A program made the translations under genes and the position numbers. The notes beneath the pieces were generated by a model that was not told the origin of the DNA, made no database searches, and saw only the letters and a program-made list of their open reading frames with translations. 59,713 nt of DNA from an uncultured Acidobacteriota bacterium (GTDB taxonomy: Bacteria > Acidobacteriota > Vicinamibacteria > Vicinamibacterales > CAVVIG01): contig CADEDC010000016.1 in the NCBI GenBank assembly GCA_902825985.1, positions 24,699 through 84,411 on the forward strand, in the 5' to 3' direction. Each line of letters opens with the position of its first letter. Position 1 is the stretch's first letter. This document shows, in pieces, positions 34,647 through 42,852 of the stretch.

Positions 34647-37577
34647 ATGTCAGCCACGTCGCGCATCGGTGCGGTGCTCTCGCTCGTCCTGCTCGCTCTG
34701 CTCGTCACCCTTCCTGCCGCGGCGCAACAGCGCGGCACCATCAGCGGCAAGGTGCTCGATCCCGCCGGACTCGCACTACCCGGCGTCACGGTCACCATCA
34801 CGGACGTGAATCGCGGCTTCACGCGGACGGTCGTCACGGCCGACACCGGTGCCTACACGGCGCCCAACGTCGAACCGGGGACGTACGAGGTGCTGGCCGA
34901 GATGTCCGGCTTCTCGGCCGTCAAGCGGACCGGCGCGATCATCACGGCGGGCAACGAAGTGACCATCGACTTCACCATGCAGATCGCCGGGCTGCAGGAG
35001 GCGGTCGAGGTGACGGCGACGGCGCCGCTCATCGAACGGACCGACAACAAGATCGGCGGCACGCTCTCGGGTACCGAGATCGACTCGATCCCGTCGAACT
35101 TCCGCAACTTCACCGCGCTCACCCAGCTCGTCCCCGGCATGACGCCGAACCCGGCGCAATCGTCGTTCGAGGGCGGCCAGGTGGTGGCCAACGGCACGCC
35201 GTCGCAGGGCAACGTCTACCTGATCGACGGCATGTACAACAACGACGACCGTCTTGGCGGCAGCCAGGGCACGCAGGTGCGGGTCGTCCTCGACAACATC
35301 GAGGAGTACCAGGTGCTGTCGAACCAGTACAGCGCCGAGTACGGCGGCGGCGCCGGCGCGATCATCAACATGATCACCCGCGGCGGCAGCAACCGCTTCA
35401 GCGGCCGCGGCTACGCCTACGGTCGCGACGAGCGGTTCAACAACCGCAACGCGTTCCTGCCGGATGGCGTCCCGAAGCCGGACGAGAAGACGCAGCAGAT
35501 CGGCTTCGCGCTCGGCGGACCGATCATCAGGAATCGCGCCCACTTCTACTTCACCATCGAACGTGACAACGAACTGCTCGCCGGCCAGAAACGCTTCCCG
35601 GCGGCGGCGGCGCCGCTCGCCCGCGACATGATCGGCACGTTCGAGGTCCACGCCACCAACTACTTCGGGCGCGGCGACCTGCAGCTCAACTCGCGCAACT
35701 TCCTCAGCGCCCGCTGGGTGCTCGAGACGGCCCCGACCCGCGGTGAGGGCTTCAACTCCAACACCGAGACGATCGACGCCCAGCAGTGGGAGAGCGACTG
35801 GGATCACATGTTCAACGTCACCTACACGAGCGTGCTCAGCACGCGCGGCACCAACGTGCTGCGCGTCGGGCGCATCGGCGAGGAGCTCGGCACCGGCGCG
35901 CAGGCGTTCTTCGACGACGACGTGGCGTTCGTCGGCTTCGGCGGACGCGACCCCTTCTCGCTCGGGCAGCGCAACGTCCACCCGAGCTACTTCACCGGGC
36001 GCGGTGGCGAGGGGCTGAACACGCGGATCCGCACCTATACCATCGACAACGCCTACAGCTACTTCGTCCCGGATCTGGCCGGCGAGCACAACCTCAAGGT
36101 CGGCGGCGGCTTCAGCCTGAACCAGACGCCGCCGCGCAGCGCGGTCAGCTCGGGCACCTACCAGTTCCGCACCGATGCGGCCTACGATCCGGCGAACCCG
36201 GCGACCTATCCCTTCCAGTTCGACATCACCGTCGGGCCGCCCGGCGTCGACTCGTTCGCCGTCTACTCGCGCGACCGCCGCGCCTACGGCTTCATCGAGG
36301 ACAAGTGGAAGGTGGCGAGCAACCTCACGCTGAACCTCGGGCTGCGCTACGACAACCAGCGGCAGACGCCGGGCAGCAAGGACGACATCTCGCCGCGCGG
36401 CGGCTTTGCCTGGGATGTCGACGGCAGCGGCACCACGGTCGTCCGCGGTGGGGTCGGCCGCTTCTACTCGTACGTGCCGATCTCGATCGACCTCGCACAC
36501 CAGCAGACCGGCGTCGTGACGCTCTTCCCGAACATCACGATCAGCGACGTCAACAGCCCGGTGCTGCGGCCGGACGTCATCCGCGACTCCGAGGGGAACC
36601 TCGGCGTGGCGGTGCTGAGCGCCGCCGGCCAGTCGGAACTGACCCGCCTGCGCGACTCGGTGATCGGCGGCTCGACGTTCAACCGCAACCCGCGCATCGA
36701 CGATCCGAACCGCCAGCTGCCCTACGTGACGTCGTGGAGCCTCGGGATGTCGCGGCAGCTGATGGCGAACACCGCGGCGGCGGTCGATTACGTCGCCAAC
36801 ATCTCGCGCGATCAGGTCGGCATCATCGACATCAACGAACCGGTGAACGGCGTCCGGCCGGGGGTCGCCGGCTTCGACCCCGGCGGCACCCTGATTCCGG
36901 CGGCGGCGCGCAACACCAACTTCCAGCGCGTGCTGCAGACGCAGACCCGGCCGGAGTTCGACGGTGACTATCGATCGCTGCAGCTGTCGTTCGTCCGCCG
37001 GCAGGCGAACCGCTGGAGCGGCCGCGTCGCCTACACGATCCAGAAGTCGCACTACACCGGCATCGGCAACCCGGACGCGCGCCGGGTCTGGCTGGACAAC
37101 GACCCGAAGGCCGACTTCGGCCGTTTCGCCGCCGATCGCCGGCACGTCCTCGCGGCGAGCGGCAGCTACAACCCGTGGAAGACGCTGTCGGTGGCGACGG
37201 TGATCAGCGCGATCTCTGGCGACGCGATCAACGAGACCGTCGGGCGCGACGTCAACGGCGACAACGACACCAACGATCGCCCGATCCGCGGCATCGACGA
37301 TCTGACGCGGCCGATCCAGTCGGCACTCGACAGCCAGGGGCGCGCCGTGAACAACGGCCTCTCGGGTCCGGGGTCGTTCGGACTCGACCTGTCGATCCGC
37401 TACCAGGCACCGCTCGGCGGCGGGCGGTCGCTCGACCTGTTCTACGACATCTTCAACCTGACGAACCGGACCAACCTCGTCGGGCCGACGGGGAACCGGC
37501 AGTCGCCGAACTTCATGATCGCCACCGCGGCGCGGTTCCCGCGGCAGATGCAGTTCGGCATCCGCGTGAGGTTCTGA
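34647..37577 (+). CDS. Oar-like TonB-dependent receptor with N-terminal carboxypeptidase-regulatory domain
   Basis: 976 residues. ATG 34647 follows GGGAGG. Signal peptide (VLSLVLLALLVTLPAAAQ), then a carboxypeptidase-D regulatory-like domain (GTISGKVLDPAGLALPGVTVTITD, residues about 30-115). A plug region follows (VTATAPLIERTDNKIGG ... INMITRGGSNRFSGRGYAYGR), then a long beta-barrel ending in the aromatic outer-membrane signal QMQFGIRVRF. This type is abundant in Acidobacteriota and is thought to take up large or complex substrates or to assist secretion. Monocistronic, with a converging zinc-finger gene after a hairpin. Confidence 0.92.
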   Translation: MSATSRIGAVLSLVLLALLVTLPAAAQQRGTISGKVLDPAGLALPGVTVTITDVNRGFTRTVVTADTGAYTAPNVEPGTYEVLAEMSGFSAVKRTGAIITAGNEVTIDFTMQIAGLQEAVEVTATAPLIERTDNKIGGTLSGTEIDSIPSNFRNFTALTQLVPGMTPNPAQSSFEGGQVVANGTPSQGNVYLIDGMYNNDDRLGGSQGTQVRVVLDNIEEYQVLSNQYSAEYGGGAGAIINMITRGGSNRFSGRGYAYGRDERFNNRNAFLPDGVPKPDEKTQQIGFALGGPIIRNRAHFYFTIERDNELLAGQKRFPAAAAPLARDMIGTFEVHATNYFGRGDLQLNSRNFLSARWVLETAPTRGEGFNSNTETIDAQQWESDWDHMFNVTYTSVLSTRGTNVLRVGRIGEELGTGAQAFFDDDVAFVGFGGRDPFSLGQRNVHPSYFTGRGGEGLNTRIRTYTIDNAYSYFVPDLAGEHNLKVGGGFSLNQTPPRSAVSSGTYQFRTDAAYDPANPATYPFQFDITVGPPGVDSFAVYSRDRRAYGFIEDKWKVASNLTLNLGLRYDNQRQTPGSKDDISPRGGFAWDVDGSGTTVVRGGVGRFYSYVPISIDLAHQQTGVVTLFPNITISDVNSPVLRPDVIRDSEGNLGVAVLSAAGQSELTRLRDSVIGGSTFNRNPRIDDPNRQLPYVTSWSLGMSRQLMANTAAAVDYVANISRDQVGIIDINEPVNGVRPGVAGFDPGGTLIPAAARNTNFQRVLQTQTRPEFDGDYRSLQLSFVRRQANRWSGRVAYTIQKSHYTGIGNPDARRVWLDNDPKADFGRFAADRRHVLAASGSYNPWKTLSVATVISAISGDAINETVGRDVNGDNDTNDRPIRGIDDLTRPIQSALDSQGRAVNNGLSGPGSFGLDLSIRYQAPLGGGRSLDLFYDIFNLTNRTNLVGPTGNRQSPNFMIATAARFPRQMQFGIRVRF

Positions 37578-37594
37578 ACAGGCGGCAGTCGCCG

Positions 37595-37622
37595 GTCGCC
37601 AGCCGCGGCGTCGGCTGGCGAC
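37595..37622. terminator. hairpin between converging genes, likely shared terminator
   Basis: Perfect 11-base stem GTCGCCAGCCG / CGGCTGGCGAC with a six-base loop, placed exactly between the stop of the receptor gene (37577) and the stop of the zinc-finger gene (37623). No T-run on either side. Confidence 0.5.
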
Positions 37623-38006
37623 TCACCGCCCGGTCGCGCGCGCGATCGCCGCCCGCACCGGGCCGGCGCAGGCGGCGCACAGCGCGCCGCGCGCCGGGAT
37701 GGTGATGACGTCGGCCGGCGGGATCTGACCGCCGCAGATCAGGCAGCGCAGCGGCTCGTCGACCGGCGCGTCGGAGTACGGATCGACAGCGGGCGTGTGG
37801 GTGGCCGCCGCCGCGTCGCCGGCCAGGATGTCGTTGCAGACCTCGACGCATGCGTCGCAGATGACGGCCGACGGTCCCTCGATCAGCTTGCGGGCGGCGG
37901 TCTTCGACTTGCCGCAGAACGCGCAGTGCGGTCCGCCGTCCTTCGATCCGCCCGTGGCGCGCGTGAAGCCGAAGAACGCGCGCCGGCCGGCATCCACATC
38001 AGCCAT
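37623..38006 (-). CDS. ClpX-type C4 zinc-finger protein without AAA domain
   Basis: 127 residues. The first zinc finger is Cys28-x2-Cys31 ... Cys50-x2-Cys53 within [34 protein letters not shown], which closely follows the N-terminal zinc-binding domain of ClpX. A second C4 pattern follows (CLICGG ... LCAAC) near residues 95-118. ClpX itself is over 400 residues with an ATPase domain; here only the zinc-binding part is present, duplicated in form. It could bind adaptor proteins or substrates and so influence ClpXP, but this is inference. It starts eight bases after the M20 peptidase gene on the same strand. Confidence 0.85.
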   Translation of the reverse strand: MADVDAGRRAFFGFTRATGGSKDGGPHCAFCGKSKTAARKLIEGPSAVICDACVEVCNDILAGDAAAATHTPAVDPYSDAPVDEPLRCLICGGQIPPADVITIPARGALCAACAGPVRAAIARATGR

Positions 38007-38014
38007 GATCGGCC

Positions 38015-39469
38015 TCACCGCCCGGACGCGCCGGCCCCGGCCAGGCCGATCACCACGTCCCAGGTGAAGTGCACGAAGCGGTGGAGTTCGCTCTCCAGCA
38101 GCCGCTCCTGGTCCGAATGCGCGCCAAAGCCCTTCGGGCCGTCCTCGACGTCGGTCGCCGGTCCGACCCCATAGCACTGCATCCCCTTCGCGCGCAGGTA
38201 GGCCATGTCGGTGGCACCGGTGCTCATCGTCGGCAGCGTCACCGCCCGATAGTGCTTCGTCGTCGCTGCCTCGATCGCCGTGAAGGCTGCGGATCGGAGG
38301 TCGCCGGTGTCGGCGCCCGGACGCACGTCACGCTGCGCCCAGTGGACGTCGAGCGTCACGTCGTCCACCACGCCGCGCACCGCCGCGAGGAACCTCTCGG
38401 GGTCCTCGTCGGGAAGCAGGCGGACGTCGATGGTCGCCTTCGCTTCCGACGGAATGACGTTGACGCGATATCCGCCGGAGAAGATGTTGGGTGACGCGGA
38501 CGACCGGATCATCGACGCGTGACGCGGCTCGTTCTTCAGCATGTAGTCGTCGGCCGCCGCCAGCACCTTCGGATCGAGACTGAGCAGTGCGCGATAGCGT
38601 GCCGCGTCCTCCGGAGTCGAAATCTCCGCGAGCCGCTTGAAGTAGGCGCCGGTCGTCTCGTTCAGCTTCACCGGCGGCCGCCAGCGACCGACGCTCGCCA
38701 CGGCGGCCGCCAGCCGCACGATGGCATTGTCCTGCAGCGGCACCGACCCGTGTCCTGACGTGCCCTTCGACGTGATCTCGATGGCACGCGGGATCTTCTC
38801 GATCGTCTGCACCGTCGCGTACTTCACCGTGCCGCCGACGCGGCTGACGCCGCCGCCCTCGGCGATGCAGTACTCGGCGTCAATCTGATCGAAGTGCTGG
38901 TTGACCATGTGCTCGATGCCGACCCGCGTCGAGCCCTCCTCGCCGGATTCCGCCAGGAAGATCACGTCGCGGTCCAGCGGCACCTGCAACCGCTTCAGGA
39001 GCAGCATCGTCATCAGACTGGCGGTGACGTTGTCCTTGTCGTCCACCGCACCGCGGCCGTAGACGTAGCCGCCGTCGCGGGTCGCGGAGAACGGCGGGTG
39101 GGTCCACTTGGCCGGGTCGACGTTGACGACGTCGGTGTGCGCCATGAGCAGCAACGGCCGCCGGCGGCCGCTCCCCTTCAGGCGGGCGACGAGGTTGGGA
39201 CGATGGGCCTCGAGCGCGAACGTCTGGACGGGAATCCCGTCGTTCTCGAACAGCTGCTTCAGGTAGGCGACCGCCTCTGCTTCCGTGCCGGGCGGGTCGG
39301 CCGTATCCAGCCGCAGCAGTGCCTGGTAGTGCCGCAACGACTCGTCCTGGACGCGGGCCCAGTCGGGCTGGGCGGCGGCTTGCCCTACGACGGTCGCGGT
39401 GGTGAGCCGAGTGGCGGCGGCGAGCACGCAGGCTGCAGCCGCGGTCAGGAGCAGGCGTCGTGCGATCAT
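38015..39469 (-). CDS. exported M20-family metallopeptidase
   Basis: 484 residues with a signal peptide ([21 protein letters not shown]). The di-zinc site of the M20 family is visible: AHTDVV (His, Asp), [10 protein letters not shown] (bridging Asp) and ESGEEGS (catalytic Glu pair). The dimerisation domain includes the [26 protein letters not shown] block. It hydrolyses an amide bond in a peptide or N-acyl amino acid in the periplasm. Co-transcribed with the ClpX-type zinc-finger gene. Confidence 0.92.
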   Translation of the reverse strand: MIARRLLLTAAAACVLAAATRLTTATVVGQAAAQPDWARVQDESLRHYQALLRLDTADPPGTEAEAVAYLKQLFENDGIPVQTFALEAHRPNLVARLKGSGRRRPLLLMAHTDVVNVDPAKWTHPPFSATRDGGYVYGRGAVDDKDNVTASLMTMLLLKRLQVPLDRDVIFLAESGEEGSTRVGIEHMVNQHFDQIDAEYCIAEGGGVSRVGGTVKYATVQTIEKIPRAIEITSKGTSGHGSVPLQDNAIVRLAAAVASVGRWRPPVKLNETTGAYFKRLAEISTPEDAARYRALLSLDPKVLAAADDYMLKNEPRHASMIRSSASPNIFSGGYRVNVIPSEAKATIDVRLLPDEDPERFLAAVRGVVDDVTLDVHWAQRDVRPGADTGDLRSAAFTAIEAATTKHYRAVTLPTMSTGATDMAYLRAKGMQCYGVGPATDVEDGPKGFGAHSDQERLLESELHRFVHFTWDVVIGLAGAGASGR

Positions 39470-39523
39470 CCGTGGGTCCTTCTCTTGCCGGCCGGTGCCG
39501 TCGCCGACACACGATCATATGCC

Positions 39524-39529
39524 CAGACG
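39524..39529 (-). promoter_or_regulatory. possible -10 box (TATGAT) of the M20 peptidase gene
   Basis: TATGAT followed by CG on the minus strand, 55 bases before the ATG at 39469. It is the same pattern as before the gamma-glutamyltransferase and desaturase genes. Confidence 0.3.
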
Positions 39530-39747
39530 CCGAGCCGGCGGCACTCGCGCCGACCCGCCCGTCATGCGCCGCAGAACGGACGCGGCGAACGGTCTTCTGC
39601 GCTACACCGCCGACTTTTGTCTCCGCGCCGCATCACTTCAGAAAAAAGATCCGCCGGGCACCGCGACGGGACGCCACGCGACGACGACGAAATGATATCG
39701 TCCCGGCCGTCAATCCGATCGCAGCTCACGTTCATCCAAGGATCGTC

Positions 39748-41631
39748 ATGACTCATACCCGCGCCCTGAGATCGGCACTATCGGCACTGCTCGTCAGCCT
39801 CGCCCTCGCGTCACGCGCCGTCGCGCAGCCGGCATTCGTGCCGACCACCATCGGCGCGGTGTTCGGCATCGGCCACGGGGTCAACGACGCCGGACAGGTG
39901 GTCGGCTATCGCGCCGAAGTGCCGGGCAGCGTCTTCACGGCGTTCTCGTGGACGCCGGAAGGCGGTCTGGTGAACATCGGCACGCTTGGCGGCACCTTCA
40001 CGATCGCGCACGACGTGAACAACAGCGGCATGATCGTCGGCTACAGCAACAGCGGCGGACCGGGAACGACGACGCAGGCCTTCACGTACACGCCGACGGG
40101 CGGCATGGTCAACCTGAATGCGATCATCGGCGGTTCGCAGAGTGTCGCGAACGCCGTCAACGACGCCGGCCAGGTCGTCGGCAACCGGTTTCTCGCCGGC
40201 ACCGGACAGAGTGCGCGCGCCTTTCGATGGTCTCAGGCCGCCGGCTTTCTCAGTCTCGGGTATCTGGGAACCGGGACCGCGAACGTGAGCAGTGCCGAGG
40301 ACATCAACGAGCTCGGTCATGTCGTCGGATACAGTTCCACCGGAGTCGGCGGACCGCAGCATGCGTTCCTGTGGACGCCGACCGCCGGCATGCGGGATCT
40401 GGGGACGCTCGGCGGCGCGACCAGCCTCGCCTACGCGGTCAACAACTCGGACGTCGTCGTCGGCATCAGCGATACCGCCACGCCCGGCGTGCGGCACGCC
40501 TTCCGGTGGACGGCGGCGACCGGCATGATCGACCTCGGCACGCTCGGCGCCGCCAACACCAACAGCATCGCCAGCGGCATCAACGATGCCGGCCACATCG
40601 TCGGGCAGTATCGCAACGCCTCCAACCTGCTGCGCGCATTCGTGTGGACGCCGGGTCAGGGCATGGTCGATGTCGCGTCGGGCGGTGCCGACGACATCAA
40701 CGAGGCCGGCCAGATCTCCGGGCAGGGGCCGGTCGTGTGGAGCGGGCCGTCGCGCGATCTCGCCGTCGACTTCGGTCCGGGCGGCGGTCTCTGGCTGCAA
40801 CGGCGTGGCACCATCTGGCGCCTGCTGCACCCGCTCAGCCCGGCGGCGCTGGCGCGTGGCGACTTCGACGGCAACGGCCTCGATGACCTGGTCGTCGACT
40901 TCGGCTCGCCGGTCGGCGTCTACATCTGGATGAATCACGCCACCTGGGTGTTCCTCCACGGTCTCAGTCCGACGCTGATGACCGCGGGAAACCTGGACAA
41001 CACCGGCGGGGACGAGTTGATCGTCAACTTCCCCGGCTTCGGCGTGTGGGCGTGGCGCAACAACAGCAGCTGGACGCAGCTCCACGGACTCGAGGCGACG
41101 GTGCTCGCCACCGGGAATCTCGATGGGGTCGCCGGTGCCGAGTTGGTCGTCAACTTTCCCGGTTCCGGCACCTGGGTCTACCGCAACAACAGCACCTGGT
41201 CGCTCCTGCAGGCCAATGCGACCAAGATCCTCGCCGTCGACCTCGACAGCAGCGGTCGCACCGACCTGGTCCTCGACCTGCCCGGCCAGGGGCTGTGGCT
41301 CTATCGCAACGACGCGTCCTGGATCCAGATTCACGGACTCAGTGCCGTGCACCTGGCGGCGGGCAACATCGACAGCACGCCCTACCCGGATCTGGTGATC
41401 GATTTCGGCGCCCCGCTCGGCCTCTGGACGTTGCGCAACAGCGTCACCTGGGGGCTGCTGAACGCGACCAGCGAATCGATCGCGGTCGGCGATATCGACG
41501 GCAACGGACGGGACGACATCGCGATCGATTTCGGGGCCGGGGTCGGCCTGTGGTTGTACTCGAACGACAGCGCGTGGCTGCAGGTGAACGGCACGAACCC
41601 CGACAGCGTGCTCGTGGGTCGCCTCCACTGA
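39748..41631 (+). CDS. exported protein with HAF repeats followed by FG-GAP/VCBS-like repeats
   Basis: 627 residues. ATG 39748 follows AAGGA; signal peptide LRSALSALLVSLALASRAVAQ. Residues about 30-320 are HAF-type repeats (roughly seven copies of V/IND-x-GQVVGY followed by AFxWTP-x-GMxDLGTLGG). From about residue 335 the sequence changes to seven short repeats of the kind GDFDGNGLDDLVVDFGSPVGVYIW and GLWLYRNDASWIQIHGLS, with Asp-rich calcium-binding-like loops. Both repeat types form beta-propeller-like surfaces and are extracellular. The role is unknown; adhesion or carbohydrate binding is plausible. The C-terminal block resembles that of the two CSLREA proteins further on. Confidence 0.85.
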   Translation: MTHTRALRSALSALLVSLALASRAVAQPAFVPTTIGAVFGIGHGVNDAGQVVGYRAEVPGSVFTAFSWTPEGGLVNIGTLGGTFTIAHDVNNSGMIVGYSNSGGPGTTTQAFTYTPTGGMVNLNAIIGGSQSVANAVNDAGQVVGNRFLAGTGQSARAFRWSQAAGFLSLGYLGTGTANVSSAEDINELGHVVGYSSTGVGGPQHAFLWTPTAGMRDLGTLGGATSLAYAVNNSDVVVGISDTATPGVRHAFRWTAATGMIDLGTLGAANTNSIASGINDAGHIVGQYRNASNLLRAFVWTPGQGMVDVASGGADDINEAGQISGQGPVVWSGPSRDLAVDFGPGGGLWLQRRGTIWRLLHPLSPAALARGDFDGNGLDDLVVDFGSPVGVYIWMNHATWVFLHGLSPTLMTAGNLDNTGGDELIVNFPGFGVWAWRNNSSWTQLHGLEATVLATGNLDGVAGAELVVNFPGSGTWVYRNNSTWSLLQANATKILAVDLDSSGRTDLVLDLPGQGLWLYRNDASWIQIHGLSAVHLAAGNIDSTPYPDLVIDFGAPLGLWTLRNSVTWGLLNATSESIAVGDIDGNGRDDIAIDFGAGVGLWLYSNDSAWLQVNGTNPDSVLVGRLH

Positions 41632-41654
41632 CGCGTCGCCGGCGCCGCGGGCGG

Positions 41655-42731
41655 TCAGCCGCCGCTGCGCGTCGGCACAGGCGCCGCGATCGGATTCCCG
41701 AGCGACCTGAGCATCCGGTAGTGCGAGCGTATCGCCGCCCCGAGCGTGTCGTGGGAATGGTAGGGCACGCCGTGGTCGGCTGCCACCGCGCGGACGATAC
41801 CGCTGATCCGCGGGTAGTGGATGCTGCACACCTTCGGGAAGAGATGATGCTCGATCTGGTGGTTCAGGCCGCCGACGAACCACGACACCGCCCGATTCCG
41901 CTCGGCGAAGTTCGCGGTCGTTTCCATCTGGTGAATCGTCCACGCCTGTGCCATCCGCCCATGGTCGTCGGCCACCGGGTGCGCGGTCGGCTCGACGACG
42001 TGGGCGAGTTGGAACACGACGCCCAGGATGAGTCCGGCGGTGGCGTGCATCGCCAGGTAGCCGATGATGATCTGCCCGGTCGACAGCGGCAGGACCCACA
42101 GCGGGATCACGAGCGTGTAGGTGTAATACACCGCCTTCATCACCAGCAGCTTCACCACCTCGGCCGGCGGGTGCACCGGGTGCCTGAACGGCCCCAGCGG
42201 GCGCTTCAGGAACTGCTGGTAGTCCTTGACGAACGCCCAGCTCAGGCTCGAGAAGCTGTACGCCACGAATCCGTAGATGTGCTGATAACGATGCACCAGG
42301 CGGAGCGGCGCCTGTGGTGAGAGTCGCAGCAGCGGCGACGCGTCCAGATCGTCGTCGACGCCATGAATGTTCGTGTACGTGTGGTGGATCACGTTGTGCG
42401 TCAACTGCCACATGTAGCCGTTGGCGCCGATCACGTCGAAGGTATAGCCGAGCAGCCGGTTGACCCATGGACGCGACGCATAGGCGCCGTGCAGGGCGTC
42501 GTGGCCGACGCAGAAGCCGAGGCCGGCCGTGCCGATACCCATGAGCATCGCAAGACCGAGCATCGTCCAGGGCCCGCCGACGCCGGCCAGGATGCATCCG
42601 TACGCTCCGAAGGTGACGATGAACATGATCACGGTCTTGCGGATCATGGCGGCATTGGCCTTCATGGAGAGCCGGTTGTCGTCGAAGTAGGCGTGGACGC
42701 GTCGCGTCACCTCGTCGCCGAACTGCGACAT
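41655..42731 (-). CDS. membrane fatty acid desaturase (acyl-lipid/acyl-CoA type)
   Basis: 358 residues from ATG 42731 (MSQFGDEVTRRVHAYF). All three histidine boxes are present: GHDALHG, HNVIHHTYTN and HQIEHHLFP. The third has Gln before IEHH, as in front-end and omega-type desaturases (QxxHH). Several membrane helices surround them. No cytochrome b5 domain is fused, so the electron donor is separate. A longer TTG start at 42776 is possible, but the -10 box at 42787-42792 would leave it almost no leader. Product: unsaturated membrane lipids. Confidence 0.9.
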   Translation of the reverse strand: MSQFGDEVTRRVHAYFDDNRLSMKANAAMIRKTVIMFIVTFGAYGCILAGVGGPWTMLGLAMLMGIGTAGLGFCVGHDALHGAYASRPWVNRLLGYTFDVIGANGYMWQLTHNVIHHTYTNIHGVDDDLDASPLLRLSPQAPLRLVHRYQHIYGFVAYSFSSLSWAFVKDYQQFLKRPLGPFRHPVHPPAEVVKLLVMKAVYYTYTLVIPLWVLPLSTGQIIIGYLAMHATAGLILGVVFQLAHVVEPTAHPVADDHGRMAQAWTIHQMETTANFAERNRAVSWFVGGLNHQIEHHLFPKVCSIHYPRISGIVRAVAADHGVPYHSHDTLGAAIRSHYRMLRSLGNPIAAPVPTRSGG

Positions 42732-42786
42732 GGCACGTGACGGGAACAGGACGCGGGTGCGTGGCAGGTGGGTCAAGGGTGAGGCG

Positions 42787-42792
42787 ATTATA
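42787..42792 (-). promoter_or_regulatory. -10 box (TATAAT) of the desaturase gene
   Basis: Perfect TATAAT followed by CGCC on the minus strand, about 55 bases before ATG 42731. No recognisable -35. Confidence 0.35.
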
Positions 42793-42852
42793 TCCAGATC
42801 CGCCGATCACCCTGGCCGCAGGGGCGCGGCGTCCGCCCTTCCCGGCCGGTGG

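Noticed and set aside
34776..37145. Long open frame of about 790 codons antisense to the Oar-like receptor gene
   Set aside because: Arg/Asp/Val-rich translation without any family motif; a shadow caused by high third-position GC in the real gene.
39732..39738. CATCCAA before the HAF-repeat gene as an ECF-type box
   Set aside because: No GTAAC-like element at the right distance; its AAGGA serves as the Shine-Dalgarno.
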